Below, piece by piece: positions 11,710 to 21,422 of a stretch of 25,988 nt of DNA. The notes beneath the pieces are model-generated. The model did no database searches. It was not told the DNA's origin and saw only the letters and a program-made list of their open reading frames with translations. Made by a program: the position numbers and the translations under genes. This DNA is from Plakobranchus ocellatus (taxonomy: Eukaryota > Mollusca > Gastropoda > Plakobranchidae): NCBI GenBank assembly GCA_019648995.1, contig BLXT01007728.1, positions 958,495-984,482 on the forward strand, read 5' to 3'. Within the stretch, counting starts at the first letter, position 1, and every line of letters begins with the position of its first letter.

Positions 11710-12916
11710 CTAAAATAGGCTGTCTGGTCCGATCTCTGTGACTACTGGCACACTGAGCTCTGAGCGGCCTATGAAACTTATACAAGTCTATGAAAGACAT
11801 AAAAAATGTCATAGTAGAGCTTGATATTTAGATATATATAAAAAAAGACTCTCTACGTTCCATGTTTTGATTTCGTGGTACCATATAAAGAGCTAGGATT
11901 TGATAAATTAAAAGTAGAGAAGCAGAATCAAAGATTAGCGAGTTACAGTCTTTGTTAACACTTTGCAGAATTATGTGTTTTCCTCACTCATACTATTTAC
12001 ATTGGTTCTGTTTCAATTAACATAGGGCCGATTCTCACTCAGGTCTTACAAGTACCTAAAACATACACAAAAGGTATCTTAACCCATTATAAGAACAATA
12101 CAATGCTAAGCAAATGAACGCCTCTTAAAATCAATTTGTCCCTGTACTTACTTTTTAAACAAATTAACTTTACATAGGATTAACCTGCAATAATATCAAT
12201 AATACTTTGCGATTCATTCGGTAGCTTTTGTGTTTTTTGATAACGAAGACTGAACAGGTTTCAGCTATCACAAGTTTTCATCCTCGGCCTTCCTTACTGC
12301 TTTAATGATGAAGCGGCGCGCACGGAATCTAGCCCGGCACATCTGCCAGGTATAGAAAACTTCAAATCCGCTCACCTGGACCAGCTGTTTGCAGCACACA
12401 GACGGAAATAATGGTTTAACGTCGCCTAAGTTGCACTGAAATATCTTTTCAGAATAACAGCAGACCTAAAATAATGTGGTCCGGTGCTAGATTAATATGT
12501 CTGCCGCCATTGTGCCAGCCATAGGGGGGTGCCAGTCAGTGAGCAGTAAACAAAGCGCCAGCCTGAATATGGGCCTGCCAATAATGCTGTTAAAATCTGG
12601 AGAGTCATACAAACTTATTATTCTTAAATCCCACGTTATTTCTTTTGTAAAATTAATAAAGAGCTGAGGATTTTATAAAGTATATCACCTTAGCGCAAAC
12701 AACCCGGTAATGAACACAGGTAATTTGATTTTGCACCATGTAAGACCTGGGAACGTTGTATGTAAGGAATTACTTTTGCCCTTAAATAGCCATCCTGTTT
12801 CTTGTTCGTCATATTTTAAACTACAAGTTTCAAGTAAGATAGCGCTACAAGGGCAAACCTACAAGTGAGTAACTTAGTAGCTTTCAATTTTTTTCTAGAA
12901 GCAAAGGATATGTTGA
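11710..12916. other. No supported gene; less AT-rich patch at 12.3-12.6 kb
   Basis: The interval is mostly AT-rich, but 12290-12600 is distinctly less so and contains CpG-bearing sequence (for example GCGGCGCGCACGG near 12313). Three E-box cores lie close together: CATCTG at 12340, CACCTG at 12373 and CAGCTG at 12382. On the minus strand, 12376-12435 has an AG immediately before it, a CAG/GTGAGC junction after it and an open 20-codon frame, so a small exon is conceivable. No homology supports one. Confidence 0.35.
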
Positions 12917-13082
12917 TTGGTTGGTTGGTTAGCTTTTGTATATAGCTTATCCACGACAAGGTAATTTCAGGCTTTCGGGCCCTCCTTCAGGCCAGGGCGC
13001 CGTTAGCGGGGCTCGAACCTACGAAAGAGAGTTCCTGCAGATCTCGGGGCGGATTCACTATCCAATGTGCCACCAACACCCT
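12917..13082 (-). mobile_element. tRNA-derived SINE
   Basis: Read on the minus strand, the element begins near GGGTGTTGGTGGCAC. It carries a pol III A box (TGGCACATTGGA, 13061-13072) and, 53 bases further on, a near-perfect B box (GGTTCGAGCCC, 13009-13019). That spacing suits a tRNA with a long variable arm such as a Leu- or Ser-type ancestor. A tRNA-unrelated body follows, including a GAGGGCCCGAAAGCC segment, and a 3' tail of short CCAA units, seen on the plus strand as TTGG repeats at 12918-12930. Imperfect direct repeats flank it: GATATGTTGA (12907-12916) and GATATTGA (13083-13090), a plausible target-site duplication. Such elements are non-coding and depend on a partner LINE, which is not seen here. 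I cannot assign a named family. Confidence 0.8.
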
Positions 13083-13704
13083 GATATTGAGTGCTCTAAT
13101 AAATAATTCACGATGTAACTCATAAAGGATACAAAACATGGCAAATCTTTTACCCAAAAAAAATCCAAAAAAAAATTAAGATTCTTTCCAAAATATCTTC
13201 TATAATTTCACGCAGTGACGGAATAAGTTAACAGCCAATACTAAACATGCAGACAGGCTCATATTACAAATAAATGTCATGACGGGTATCTTTACTTTAT
13301 ATGAATAGATTCGCAAATAAACATTGCTCTCATTAACAAACCAAACGCTAAGCCATGCAAAATTATTAAATTTGTTGGAATAAAAAACCCCAACAAACCT
13401 TATTAGAACAACAGAAGTATAAATCCTTGAAAACGTACCTGGAAAAAATCTTTTATTTTATCAAAAAAGAATATAAACAAAACAACAACAACAATCAATA
13501 ATGATAATACTAATTATAAAAAGCATTCTCAGAACACAATCACAAGAAAACTCTGAAATGATTAAAAAAAAAAAAATCTTTAAAAAAAATGTCGAGCGAA
13601 TAAAATCTCCAGCGTATAATTTATTTTTGTTTCAAATTATAACGCACTAGTTACTGTATAACCCGGTCTACGAACGGTTGAGTGGAACCGCAACAACGTG
13701 ATTC
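13083..13704. other. No supported gene
   Basis: AT-rich sequence with several short poly-A runs. No open frame or element recognised. Confidence 0.55.
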
Positions 13705-13730
13705 AGAGGAAAGAAGGAGAGAGGGAGAGG

Positions 13731-13782
<52 letters not shown>

Positions 13783-13791
13783 GGGGAGGTA
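13705..13791. repeat. GA microsatellite
   Basis: An imperfect GA-rich lead-in followed by a pure GA run at about 13738-13779, then GAGGGGAGG. Confidence 0.95.
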
Positions 13792-13858
13792 AAGTATAAA
13801 TAATCCAGATGTCGACATGAGATACCGCTTTAAACATTTAGATCCAAGCGAACCATAT

Positions 13859-14010
13859 AATCTAGATCTAAATAACATGCGCGTCGATTAAAAAAAAAAA
13901 AAAAGAAGACATGCGGAGGTATTCCCTTATATATTGTGTACTTTGATTTCCTTCCTAATTAGTTCTTGAATTTAGATCTATATTCAGGCTTATTTAGATC
14001 TAGATCTAAT
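13859..14010. repeat. Cluster of TAGATCTA motifs
   Basis: AGATCT occurs four times in about 150 bp (13864, 13973, 13995, 14001), the last two overlapping as AGATCTAGATCT. All sit in TTTAGATCTA-like contexts. This is a short dispersed palindromic motif cluster. Similar motif density is something I associate with some gastropod genomes, but that is memory rather than proof. Confidence 0.6.
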
Positions 14011-14100
14011 GACGCCTTGATTTAGAATCTGGACGTTCACTTCAAATGCAGCCGAAAATGAAAGCCACTGATTAGTGTATCTCTATGGCTCCAACGTAAA

Positions 14101-14713
14101 CAATCATAAACCGGAAATTTGAATAAATTTACATGTTAGCAAGATGGCTGATCGCAAAATTCTGAGTTATTTTGGAGGAAACAGTATGAAAACCAAAATT
14201 AGAAGGAGGTAGAATTTGGAATTCTAGATAAAAAATGTGCACCCTTCAGCCCCAATTAATCTTTCATACAAAATTTGGTTCAAGAGCTTTAGGTGACACA
14301 AAATTCAAGGTACTCAAAAAGTATAGATTCTTTTTCTTTTTTTTTAAAGCATTTTTTGCGGTTATTCGAAAAACAAACAAGCAAAGAGAAATGAAAAAGA
14401 GAGAACAAAAACGTAAATTAGCCATAGGTTCAACTAGCAAACCAAGAATCACAAACTACCAAAACATAAATATCAGACAGGTATTGTCCAATGTAGACAA
14501 TCAAGTATTAAAAACTTGCAAGTGAATAAACATCATCTAACTGAAAGAATTAGTGAAGGTTGATAGCTTTGACAAATGTCTAATACGCTTAAAATGAAAA
14601 CTATGTAATAAATACTGGATTAATACTGGTTAAAAAAATCAGTTTCTTTAGCTTCGAACCAGGTAGGTTGTGTGAATATATCTGGAAAAAAAAAACCTCA
14701 GCAATTTCGGTAG
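14101..14713. repeat. Duplicated segment, copy A (left of gap)
   Basis: This 613-bp segment aligns along its whole length with 15311-15973. Shared landmarks include AAGATGGCTGATCGC-like sequence near its start, CCCTTCAGCCCCAATTA in the middle, and CCTCAGCAATTTCGGTAG at its very end. Differences are scattered substitutions and small indels, by eye on the order of 5-10 percent. It ends exactly at the N run. A 22-codon frame at 14144-14212 begins MADRKILSYFGG and is shortened to 14 codons in copy B. Confidence 0.93.
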
Positions 14714-15310
14714 NNNNNNNNNNNNNNNNNNNNNNNNNNNNNNNNNNNNNNNNNNNNNNNNNNNNNNNNNNNNNNNNNNNNNNNNNNNNNNNNNNNNNNN
14801 NNNNNNNNNNNNNNNNNNNNNNNNNNNNNNNNNNNNNNNNNNNNNNNNNNNNNNNNNNNNNNNNNNNNNNNNNNNNNNNNNNNNNNNNNNNNNNNNNNNN
14901 NNNNNNNNNNNNNNNNNNNNNNNNNNNNNNNNNNNNNNNNNNNNNNNNNNNNNNNNNNNNNNNNNNNNNNNNNNNNNNNNNNNNNNNNNNNNNNNNNNNN
15001 NNNNNNNNNNNNNNNNNNNNNNNNNNNNNNNNNNNNNNNNNNNNNNNNNNNNNNNNNNNNNNNNNNNNNNNNNNNNNNNNNNNNNNNNNNNNNNNNNNNN
15101 NNNNNNNNNNNNNNNNNNNNNNNNNNNNNNNNNNNNNNNNNNNNNNNNNNNNNNNNNNNNNNNNNNNNNNNNNNNNNNNNNNNNNNNNNNNNNNNNNNNN
15201 NNNNNNNNNNNNNNNNNNNNNNNNNNNNNNNNNNNNNNNNNNNNNNNNNNNNNNNNNNNNNNNNNNNNNNNNNNNNNNNNNNNNNNNNNNNNNNNNNNNN
15301 NNNNNNNNNN
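14714..15310. other. Assembly gap (597 N)
   Basis: An unbroken N run separating two contigs. Frames predicted across it are meaningless. Its flanks are copies of one another, so the real gap length may be far from 597 and may be negative, meaning the contigs overlap. Confidence 0.99.
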
Positions 15311-15973
15311 CAACTATAAACTGGAAATTTTAATAAATTTTATATGTTAGCGAGATGGCTGATCGCAAAATTCTGAGTTATTTTGGAGGAAATATATAAA
15401 CAAAAATAAGAAGGAGATAGAATTCGGAATTCTAGACAAAAACTGTGTACCCTTCAGCCCCAATTAGTCTCTCATACACAATTTGAAGGCATTCTATTCT
15501 ATGGTTCAGGAGTTTTAGGTGACACAAAGTTCAAAGTATTCAAATATATATAGAAGAGATTCTCTTTCTTTTTTTTTAAAGCAATTTTTTTGCGGTTAAT
15601 CAAAAAACAACCAAGCAAAAAAAAAAAAAAAAAAAAAAATTAAAAAGAGAGAACAAAAACGTAAATTAGCCATAGATTCAACATGCAAACCAAGAACCAC
15701 AAACTACCAAAACATAAATTATCAGACAGGTATTGTCCAATGTAGACAATCAAGTATTAAAAACTTGCAAGTTAATGAACATCATCTAGCTGAAAGAATT
15801 AGTGAGGCTTGATAGCTTTGACAAATGTCTGATACGCTTAAAATAAAAAAAAAAAACAACTATGCAATAAATACTGGATTAATACTGGTTTAAAAAAATC
15901 AGTTTCTTTAGCTTTGAACCAGGTAGGTTGTGTGAATATATCTAGAAAAAAAAAACCTCAGCAATTTCGGTAG
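15311..15973. repeat. Duplicated segment, copy B (right of gap)
   Basis: The counterpart of copy A. It starts exactly at the end of the N run, at the base matching 14101. It is about 50 bp longer than copy A because of a roughly 19-bp insertion near 15486-15504 (GGCATTCTATTCTATGG region) and expanded poly-A runs at 15619-15639 and 15846-15856. At 15973 it passes smoothly into unique sequence where copy A runs into the gap. Confidence 0.93.
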
Positions 15974-16026
15974 TTTTTTCTGAGTTAACCACTCTATCAA
16001 ATAGTTGTCAGTGCACTAGACCACGG
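15911..16026 (-). mobile_element. Possible tRNA-like SINE head
   Basis: On the minus strand, CCGTGGTCTAGTGCACTGA (16009-16026 region) closely resembles the A-box region of tRNA-Glu/Asp-type genes. A second A-box-like stretch, TAGAGTGGTTAACTC, follows at about 15984-15997, and a B-box-like GGTTCAAAGC lies at 15911-15920. The distance from either A-like box to the B-like box is longer than in a tRNA, partly because of a T10 expansion, and no clear 3' tail was found. It may be a degraded SINE or a composite, and contig 1 breaks inside it. Low confidence. Confidence 0.35.
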
Positions 16027-16040
16027 TGAAATCAAGATAT

Positions 16041-16195
16041 GTCTCTATCCCTCTTCCTACTTCTCTCTGTCTCTAAGTCTCTCTTCCCTCCCTCTCTCTC
16101 TCTGTCTCTACCCCTCTCTCTCTCCTCTCTCTCTCACTCTCTGTCTGTGGCTCTGTCTGTCTGTCTCCTTCCCTCTCCTTCCACCACTTTCTTTT
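16041..16195. repeat. CT/CTGT-rich pyrimidine tract
   Basis: Imperfect CT repeats with CTGT interruptions, notably a CTGTCTGTCTGT run near 16154-16166. Ser-Leu and Arg-Glu open frames on the two strands (16039-16236, 16073-16420) derive from it and are not called as genes. Confidence 0.9.
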
Positions 16196-18056
16196 CCGAT
16201 TATTCTCCAATAATCTTCCGCAGGATTTCAGTTTAAATGAAGCAGGAATATACATTTCTTGGGTTCTTTCCCTTTTCCACTTAGACGACTTGTTTAGCGA
16301 GATATACACTTCGGCTTCCGCTAAAGCAACTCCGCATTCTGTCTCAATGCCTCCTGTTTCCTTTGCACTGATGAATAAAAATAAAAACGGTTGATCCTTG
16401 ATTTTAACAACGGAGCCCAAAATGAAGAGACATACCTTATTTAAATGAGAATTTCATTTAGTTTAAAGAATAAACCAATACGACCCTTTTACAGCAGTAT
16501 GCATGCTTTAAAAAAAAAAGGTTCTAATTTTAAAATAACTAATTTTTCCAATTTTCTTTCCTGCCGCATATAATATGGAAGCTCAATTTGAACAAATTTA
16601 TAATCTGCTTCTAAAGCATGATTAGTTTTTTAGATATCATAATGGAACAATTTTCTCATTTTGCTCGGCACTTCAATTTTTATTGCAATAATCAATAAGT
16701 TGAGATTCCAACTTCTCCTCAAAAAGGAATTTACTTAATTGACATTTAACATTTAACATGCAAAACGATGAATCCAGCGGCATAAACGCAACAGATGTTC
16801 AACTTAACGACTTATAGCCTTTATTTAAATTGTAAAGTAATTTTTGTATTTTATCAAGCTCTTAGTTTAAATTAGTTTTTAGAAAAAATTTCTTAATGTT
16901 TTCAGGTCATTCATCATTTTTTTCACATTTCTTGATGGAATAAAAAAAAACAGAAATGTCGTTGTGATATAATTTATTGTATTGTTGCTGTAAAATGTCA
17001 CTAAGAAAATAGAAATTGTCACCAACTAGGGGAGCAGCAGAAGAAAAATTAAGATAACAAAGTATAAAAAAAAGTTAAAATTAGTAAACTTGTAGCCTTC
17101 TAGAGTAGAGTGAAATGGATGCCGTCGTAAGGGAACGTGCCGAGTATTCGATTTTTCAATTTTCAAATGTTTCATAAAATATTTCATTGTCGTTATTCTA
17201 ATACATTTTTTTTCTTTTATAACCCGTTTACTTCCTTGCCAAAAACGTTCATCTTTCTCCCTTATAATGGTCCGTCTGCTACCAGTTCGCAGTGTAGGCG
17301 GCTCCGCTGATCAAAATAAGTTAGTCACTCTCCCTTAATGCCTTTAGCGAAGACGCTTTTAGTTTTTTTTGCCGAATTTAAATAGTGATGCTTGCAATTT
17401 CGAGCCGTTTTGCGGTCAAAGCTGTTTAGATTGCATCGATAAGATTAAATAAAATATTTAGACCAGATGGAAAATTAAAAGAGATGCCATTTTAAAACTA
17501 CAATTGCACAGGTTGATAAGGTGGCGTAGTTTCCTCATTAATTTTATAGTTTTTTTTCCATAATATCTGCTCAGATTTTGAAGTTTTCAGGCTAGATCAA
17601 CAGTTACTCCCCAAGCTGGCCAGGTTCATTTTTGACAATGCTCTTGCAAAGTATCAAATTAAGCATTAAAAATATATCCCTTCGCATTAAACCGTGTAAT
17701 CTCAATCTAGCTTTGGATATCTCGGGGTGAATCACAATTTTTAGAAAGCTATTTCCGAAAAGATACGCTTCATTGTTGTCGCGCCTAGCTTGTGAGTAGA
17801 CAGAAAATTATATTACTGTCTTCGAGGTTCAATACCCGCAAACGACGTGATGACTTAAAGAGACAATGGACGGCAACAAAGCAATTGACCCACAATGCAC
17901 GTTGAACGGCGTGATATTGTATAGCGATTGTCAATGGTGGATTGAAGGAAACCGAGAAGAAAACATTCAACAATGCCACGCCATTAATAGTGGTATTCTG
18001 TAGATAGAAAATCTTTTATGATTGACGTGTTCAAAGGTGTTTGACAAAGAAAACCC
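16196..18056. other. No supported gene
   Basis: AT-rich DNA. The 17800-18056 stretch immediately precedes the pseudogene and could hold more of its decayed 5' part, but I could not align it convincingly in any frame. A weak tRNA-like arrangement at about 17778-17848 was considered and rejected. Confidence 0.5.
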
Positions 18057-18786
18057 ACACATCTTGCTAATCTTCAAAAGGCTCTGCTACTATCTATGGC
18101 CGTAAATTACAAGCGCTCTAGTTTTGCAAGTCGCTAGGTATGTTTCCATGAAACACTAGCTCCTAGCAGCTGCGGGAAAAGGGAGTGCAGCTGTTATTTT
18201 TACGAAGTGACATCAGGCCGGAAATAGAAATATGTGGCAACTGCTTTTTAAAAGCTTCTTTAGGCTTTGAGAAATGCATCAACAACCACAATTTGGGTAG
18301 ACAACTGTGCAGCACAAAAATTGGACACTGATCAGTTAGCTTGTTAGATCTGATGACATAATATATGCTCACAAAATCACAATCAAGACTTAAAACTAAG
18401 TTATTCCTTTATGTCCTCAGTTTTGAGACCATACTAAGCATGATCTTGACATCGCAAAAATCATAGATCTACCTTGTAACTATGTAATTATTCGACTTTG
18501 CATCGGGGTTGAATGACTACAGCTTGAAAAAATCAAAGCACATATATAACATTATGTCCGAGTAACTTTGCTAATTTTTAATTTGAAATATATGCAGAGC
18601 AATATTTTTTCAAGGCGCATTAACTTTCTCAAAAAAATCTTACAAGAATTAGTGCAAGATCGCAGTCGAAAGATGTGGCAAAGCAGAACGAAGAAAACTG
18701 CACTGATAATTGAGATGCTTGTACCATTGATGCATTCAGCTAGAAGGACTTTCTAGACAGAGCTACCAAAAGCCAGGAAATCTTCT
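18057..18786 (+). pseudogene. Decayed copy of a DUF7869-like, probably mobile-element-associated protein
   Basis: Plus-strand translation in shifting frames gives, in the order expected for a large family of uncharacterised invertebrate proteins: NLQKALLLS (18069-18095), ASR-stop-VCFHETLAP (18126-18164), CYFYEVTSGRK (18192-18224), KYVATAF (18228-18248), TTTIWVDNCAAQ (18282-18317), KNWTLIS (18316-18336), LVRSDDI (18340-18360), ITIK (18376-18387), SFMS (18405-18416), DYSLKKSKHIYN (18515-18550), INFLKKIL (18619-18642), IIEMLVPLMHSARRTF (18706-18753) and TELPK (18757-18771). Stops interrupt it at 18135, 18225, 18249, 18261, 18337, 18391 and 18754. The last replaces what is normally Trp in the family's C-terminal R-x-F-W-x-x-L-P motif. 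Frames change near 18316, between 18387 and 18405, again before 18494, and near 18566. From memory the family carries a DUF7869-type domain and is multicopy, suggesting mobility. Its biochemical function is unknown to me. The N-terminal half is missing or unrecognisable. The remnant is certainly non-functional as a protein. Confidence 0.8.
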
Positions 18787-20630
18787 TCAATGAGGATGGC
18801 AAATGGAATCTCCACGTACTCTATGATGACTATCCCCTGTCTGCAATAAAAAGGACTAAACAAACAAGAAAAGAATAAGTAGAAGAATCATTGCGTATCC
18901 CTTCTTATAATTTCTAATGCTGCCTCTGGTAAATACGTATTTTTTCACTTTAATCTATATTAAAGAGCAAGACAATTATATACTTGTTTTTAAATAGTCT
19001 TCAGCATGAAAATATCTCAGGTGGAAAATAATAAGGGTCCATTTGTTTAGAGTCAATGGAAGCATAGAAGATAGTTCTCATCTACATAGTTTAATAAATT
19101 TATCAAAGCACCCCTCCCCACCCTCCAAGTTTCTTAAAAGACTAGTGTAAAACAGGATACACAACTTTAACAACTAAGATGCAACATGTATTATCTGTTA
19201 CAATTCAGTGTACTCGCTTGCAGAATTTTAGTAGTGTGTAGATTGTCCGTGGATATTCAATAATGATTTTGGAATCAATTAAAAGCATAATCTTCATCAT
19301 AAAAACGAATTTTTGAACAGTTTTGAATTTAAATGAAGGTGCAAAGTAATATTATAAACAACGTTTCTACAAAAAGGACTGCAGCCACCTTTCTGCGCAT
19401 TCACTAAGAAGAAAGAATGTAAATATCTAATTCATGTTTATCGATTATTAGCGATAAGCAATAATATTTTTGGCAGTAATGCGAGGACTGATCCAGCCAT
19501 TTTTAACGGGTTTTACAAAACATGAACAAGTTATCAATATGAAAGAAAAAAAAAAGAGGATAAATGCTAAAAATTGTAGCTAAAAAGATAATCAATATTT
19601 GTTTGAAAATGATTTTGTGGAATCACTGTTCAGCAAGAGTAACTGGCAGGAGAGTTAACGATTGCTATCTTTTTTTTACCCTATGCTGCATGTCTCAACA
19701 AAATTGTCTACGCTCGATAAAAAACACACAAGCAATTAAAGGCAAGCAATGAGGGACACCATTTTTTAAAATTATTTCAGTTTCATAAATTTGAAAAGTT
19801 ATTTTTCATATCTTGCATTATAATATTGATTACATTTTTTTTCAATATGAAAACAAAACCTTGAAGTTTTCAGAAGAATAATAAACAAAATACTTTTGAA
19901 AGTTACTTTTTTAAAATATTGACATTCCACAAATTTAAATTTTGTGTTCATCTTCAGATTAATGAACAGTGAGTCCCACAGAGAACGTGCCTAGGCAGTT
20001 CAGAAAAGACGAAGTATTTAAGATAAAATAAAATCTCAACCCGCCTTAGTTCATTTCCGAAATCATTTGTTTTGTATGTTGATGTTGTTAATATGTTAGA
20101 ACTAGCGCATAGCCTAATCAACATTCTTTTCTCCTCGCTTCTTTAGCTACAGTAATTACCGTTCTCTAAAAGCTAAAAACAAAAAGTTTGCTAACTTGCG
20201 AACGTTACATAACTATAGTGAAGCCAAATGAACTCCGCTTTTTTGTCTTAAAATAGCACAGGTGCATATTAAACACACGCAAACATCGTATAGTTTATTT
20301 CAAAAGTCAACAGGATCTGCAGGCGTATTCCGTAAGGATTGTTTATCAACAAATCGTGTAAACATCCGAGACATTATTTGTTTAAACAAGAACATGCTTC
20401 CGCGATAACAAGCCATACACTTAGATCCTGAATGATTAGTTTTTTGCCCACGCTCCCAATCTTTGTGCTTTATCCTTGTTATGTTTTAAAAAGAATTTAC
20501 CAGGGTTTATCTTTTTCCGTATCGAGAATAAATAACTGTTCGCTTGAAATTGTTCTCCTTTTATTTGATGTAGAAAAAAAAATACAACCAACAATTTAGA
20601 ACTCATTTAAACAAACTTGGGCAACAAAGT
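18787..20630. other. No supported gene
   Basis: AT-rich DNA downstream of the pseudogene. An alternative frame over 18744-18878 gives a protein-like 44-residue string, but it overlaps the true family frame and is judged a shadow. A 62-codon frame (19564-19752, +) has no recognisable motif. No terminal inverted repeats matching sequence upstream of the pseudogene were spotted. Confidence 0.5.
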
Positions 20631-20665
20631 GTACGTATAAACGTTTCGCCCTAAGGCTTTATCAG
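20631..20665 (-). ncRNA. Degenerate hammerhead-ribozyme-like motif
   Basis: On the minus strand the sequence runs CTGATAA, AGCC-TTA-GGGC, GAAA, CGT-TTAT-ACG, TA. This matches the hammerhead layout: a CUGANGA core, a short stem II, the GAAA core, then a small stem III hairpin closed by the expected A-U pair and an NUH-type cleavage position (GUA). One core base is wrong (A where G8 is required), and I find no good stem I pairing between the bases before CTGA and those after the cleavage site. Hammerheads of this minimal type are known in Penelope-like retroelements and retrozymes of invertebrates. This looks like a mutated remnant of such an element, presumably inactive. Confidence 0.4.
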
Positions 20666-21422
20666 AAAAAGTGCAGTATTTGTATACTTTTCTTCTTTTT
20701 TTTTATTGATAACTCTTAGTTTTTTTTTAGAAATATTAAACCAATTGCCGACAAGCTTTAGGCTTTTCAAGGAAAAGGTAAGATAATTTTTTCCAGAAAC
20801 GAAAAGACATCAGCTGGCTTCCTTTGGAAAAATTCAAACGTGAGGTACAAGAAAAATTTAACATGGGAATTTGACTTTATCATATACAAGGTTATTTGCA
20901 ATGTTTTGAGAAGATCTTAATTCCATGTGGAGAATGCGCTGGTGATATCAATGTTTGGAACTTAATCTAAGCCTGGGGAAAAAAACCTGAACAGTTAATC
21001 TGTTTAAGACAATATTTAGAGCAAGGGTATTTTTCAACACTGGTATTCATGACATGAACAAAGATTTTCATTGCCGAGCCTTCTAAATATGTGATCAATA
21101 AAAAGTTAGATAAGGGTTTGTCGCAATTTTTGAACATGATCAGTGGTTATGCTGAAAAGCTGCCAAGAAGATTTCTGCAGAAGATTCTGCTCATTATCTG
21201 GTCTAACGACAGTTATAATAATAAACTATAACCCTCTCTAGTTACAGATATAGCACTGTACTAAACATGGCCTGGTCACAAAAAGAGATGGATACATGAA
21301 TGACTGTGTCCGAAGAATGCAGCCAACATCTATTTGGGTAAATAGTGGAGGGGGAGCCTTGAAGACCGAAACAGGCTTTGGTGAAGATCTGCTGAGAGGA
21401 ATTGGAGATTGGGGACAATTTT
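20666..21422. other. No supported gene
   Basis: AT-rich sequence. The plus strand at 21058-21228 is open for 57 codons without an ATG start and reads protein-like, but matches nothing I recognise. No reverse transcriptase motif was found beside the hammerhead-like sequence. Confidence 0.5.

Noticed and set aside
14648..15333. Two 221-codon frames on opposite strands
   Set aside because: They consist almost entirely of the N gap.
17778..17848. tRNA-like arrangement with TAGCTTGTGAG and GGTTCAATACC
   Set aside because: The B-box match is fair and the spacing close to a tRNA, but the T stem pairs only two bases, the acceptor stem only about four and the A box lacks a key A. Chance is likelier than a tRNA gene.
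18744..18878. Protein-like 44-residue frame (KDFLDRATKSQEIFF onward)
   Set aside because: It lies in a different frame overlapping the pseudogene's C-terminal motif (LVPLM..ARRTF-stop-TELPK), which matches the family and takes priority. Nothing I know matches the alternative frame.
21058..21231. 57-codon open stretch on the plus strand
   Set aside because: It has no ATG near its start and no recognisable motif. The length is within what chance allows in a window of this size.
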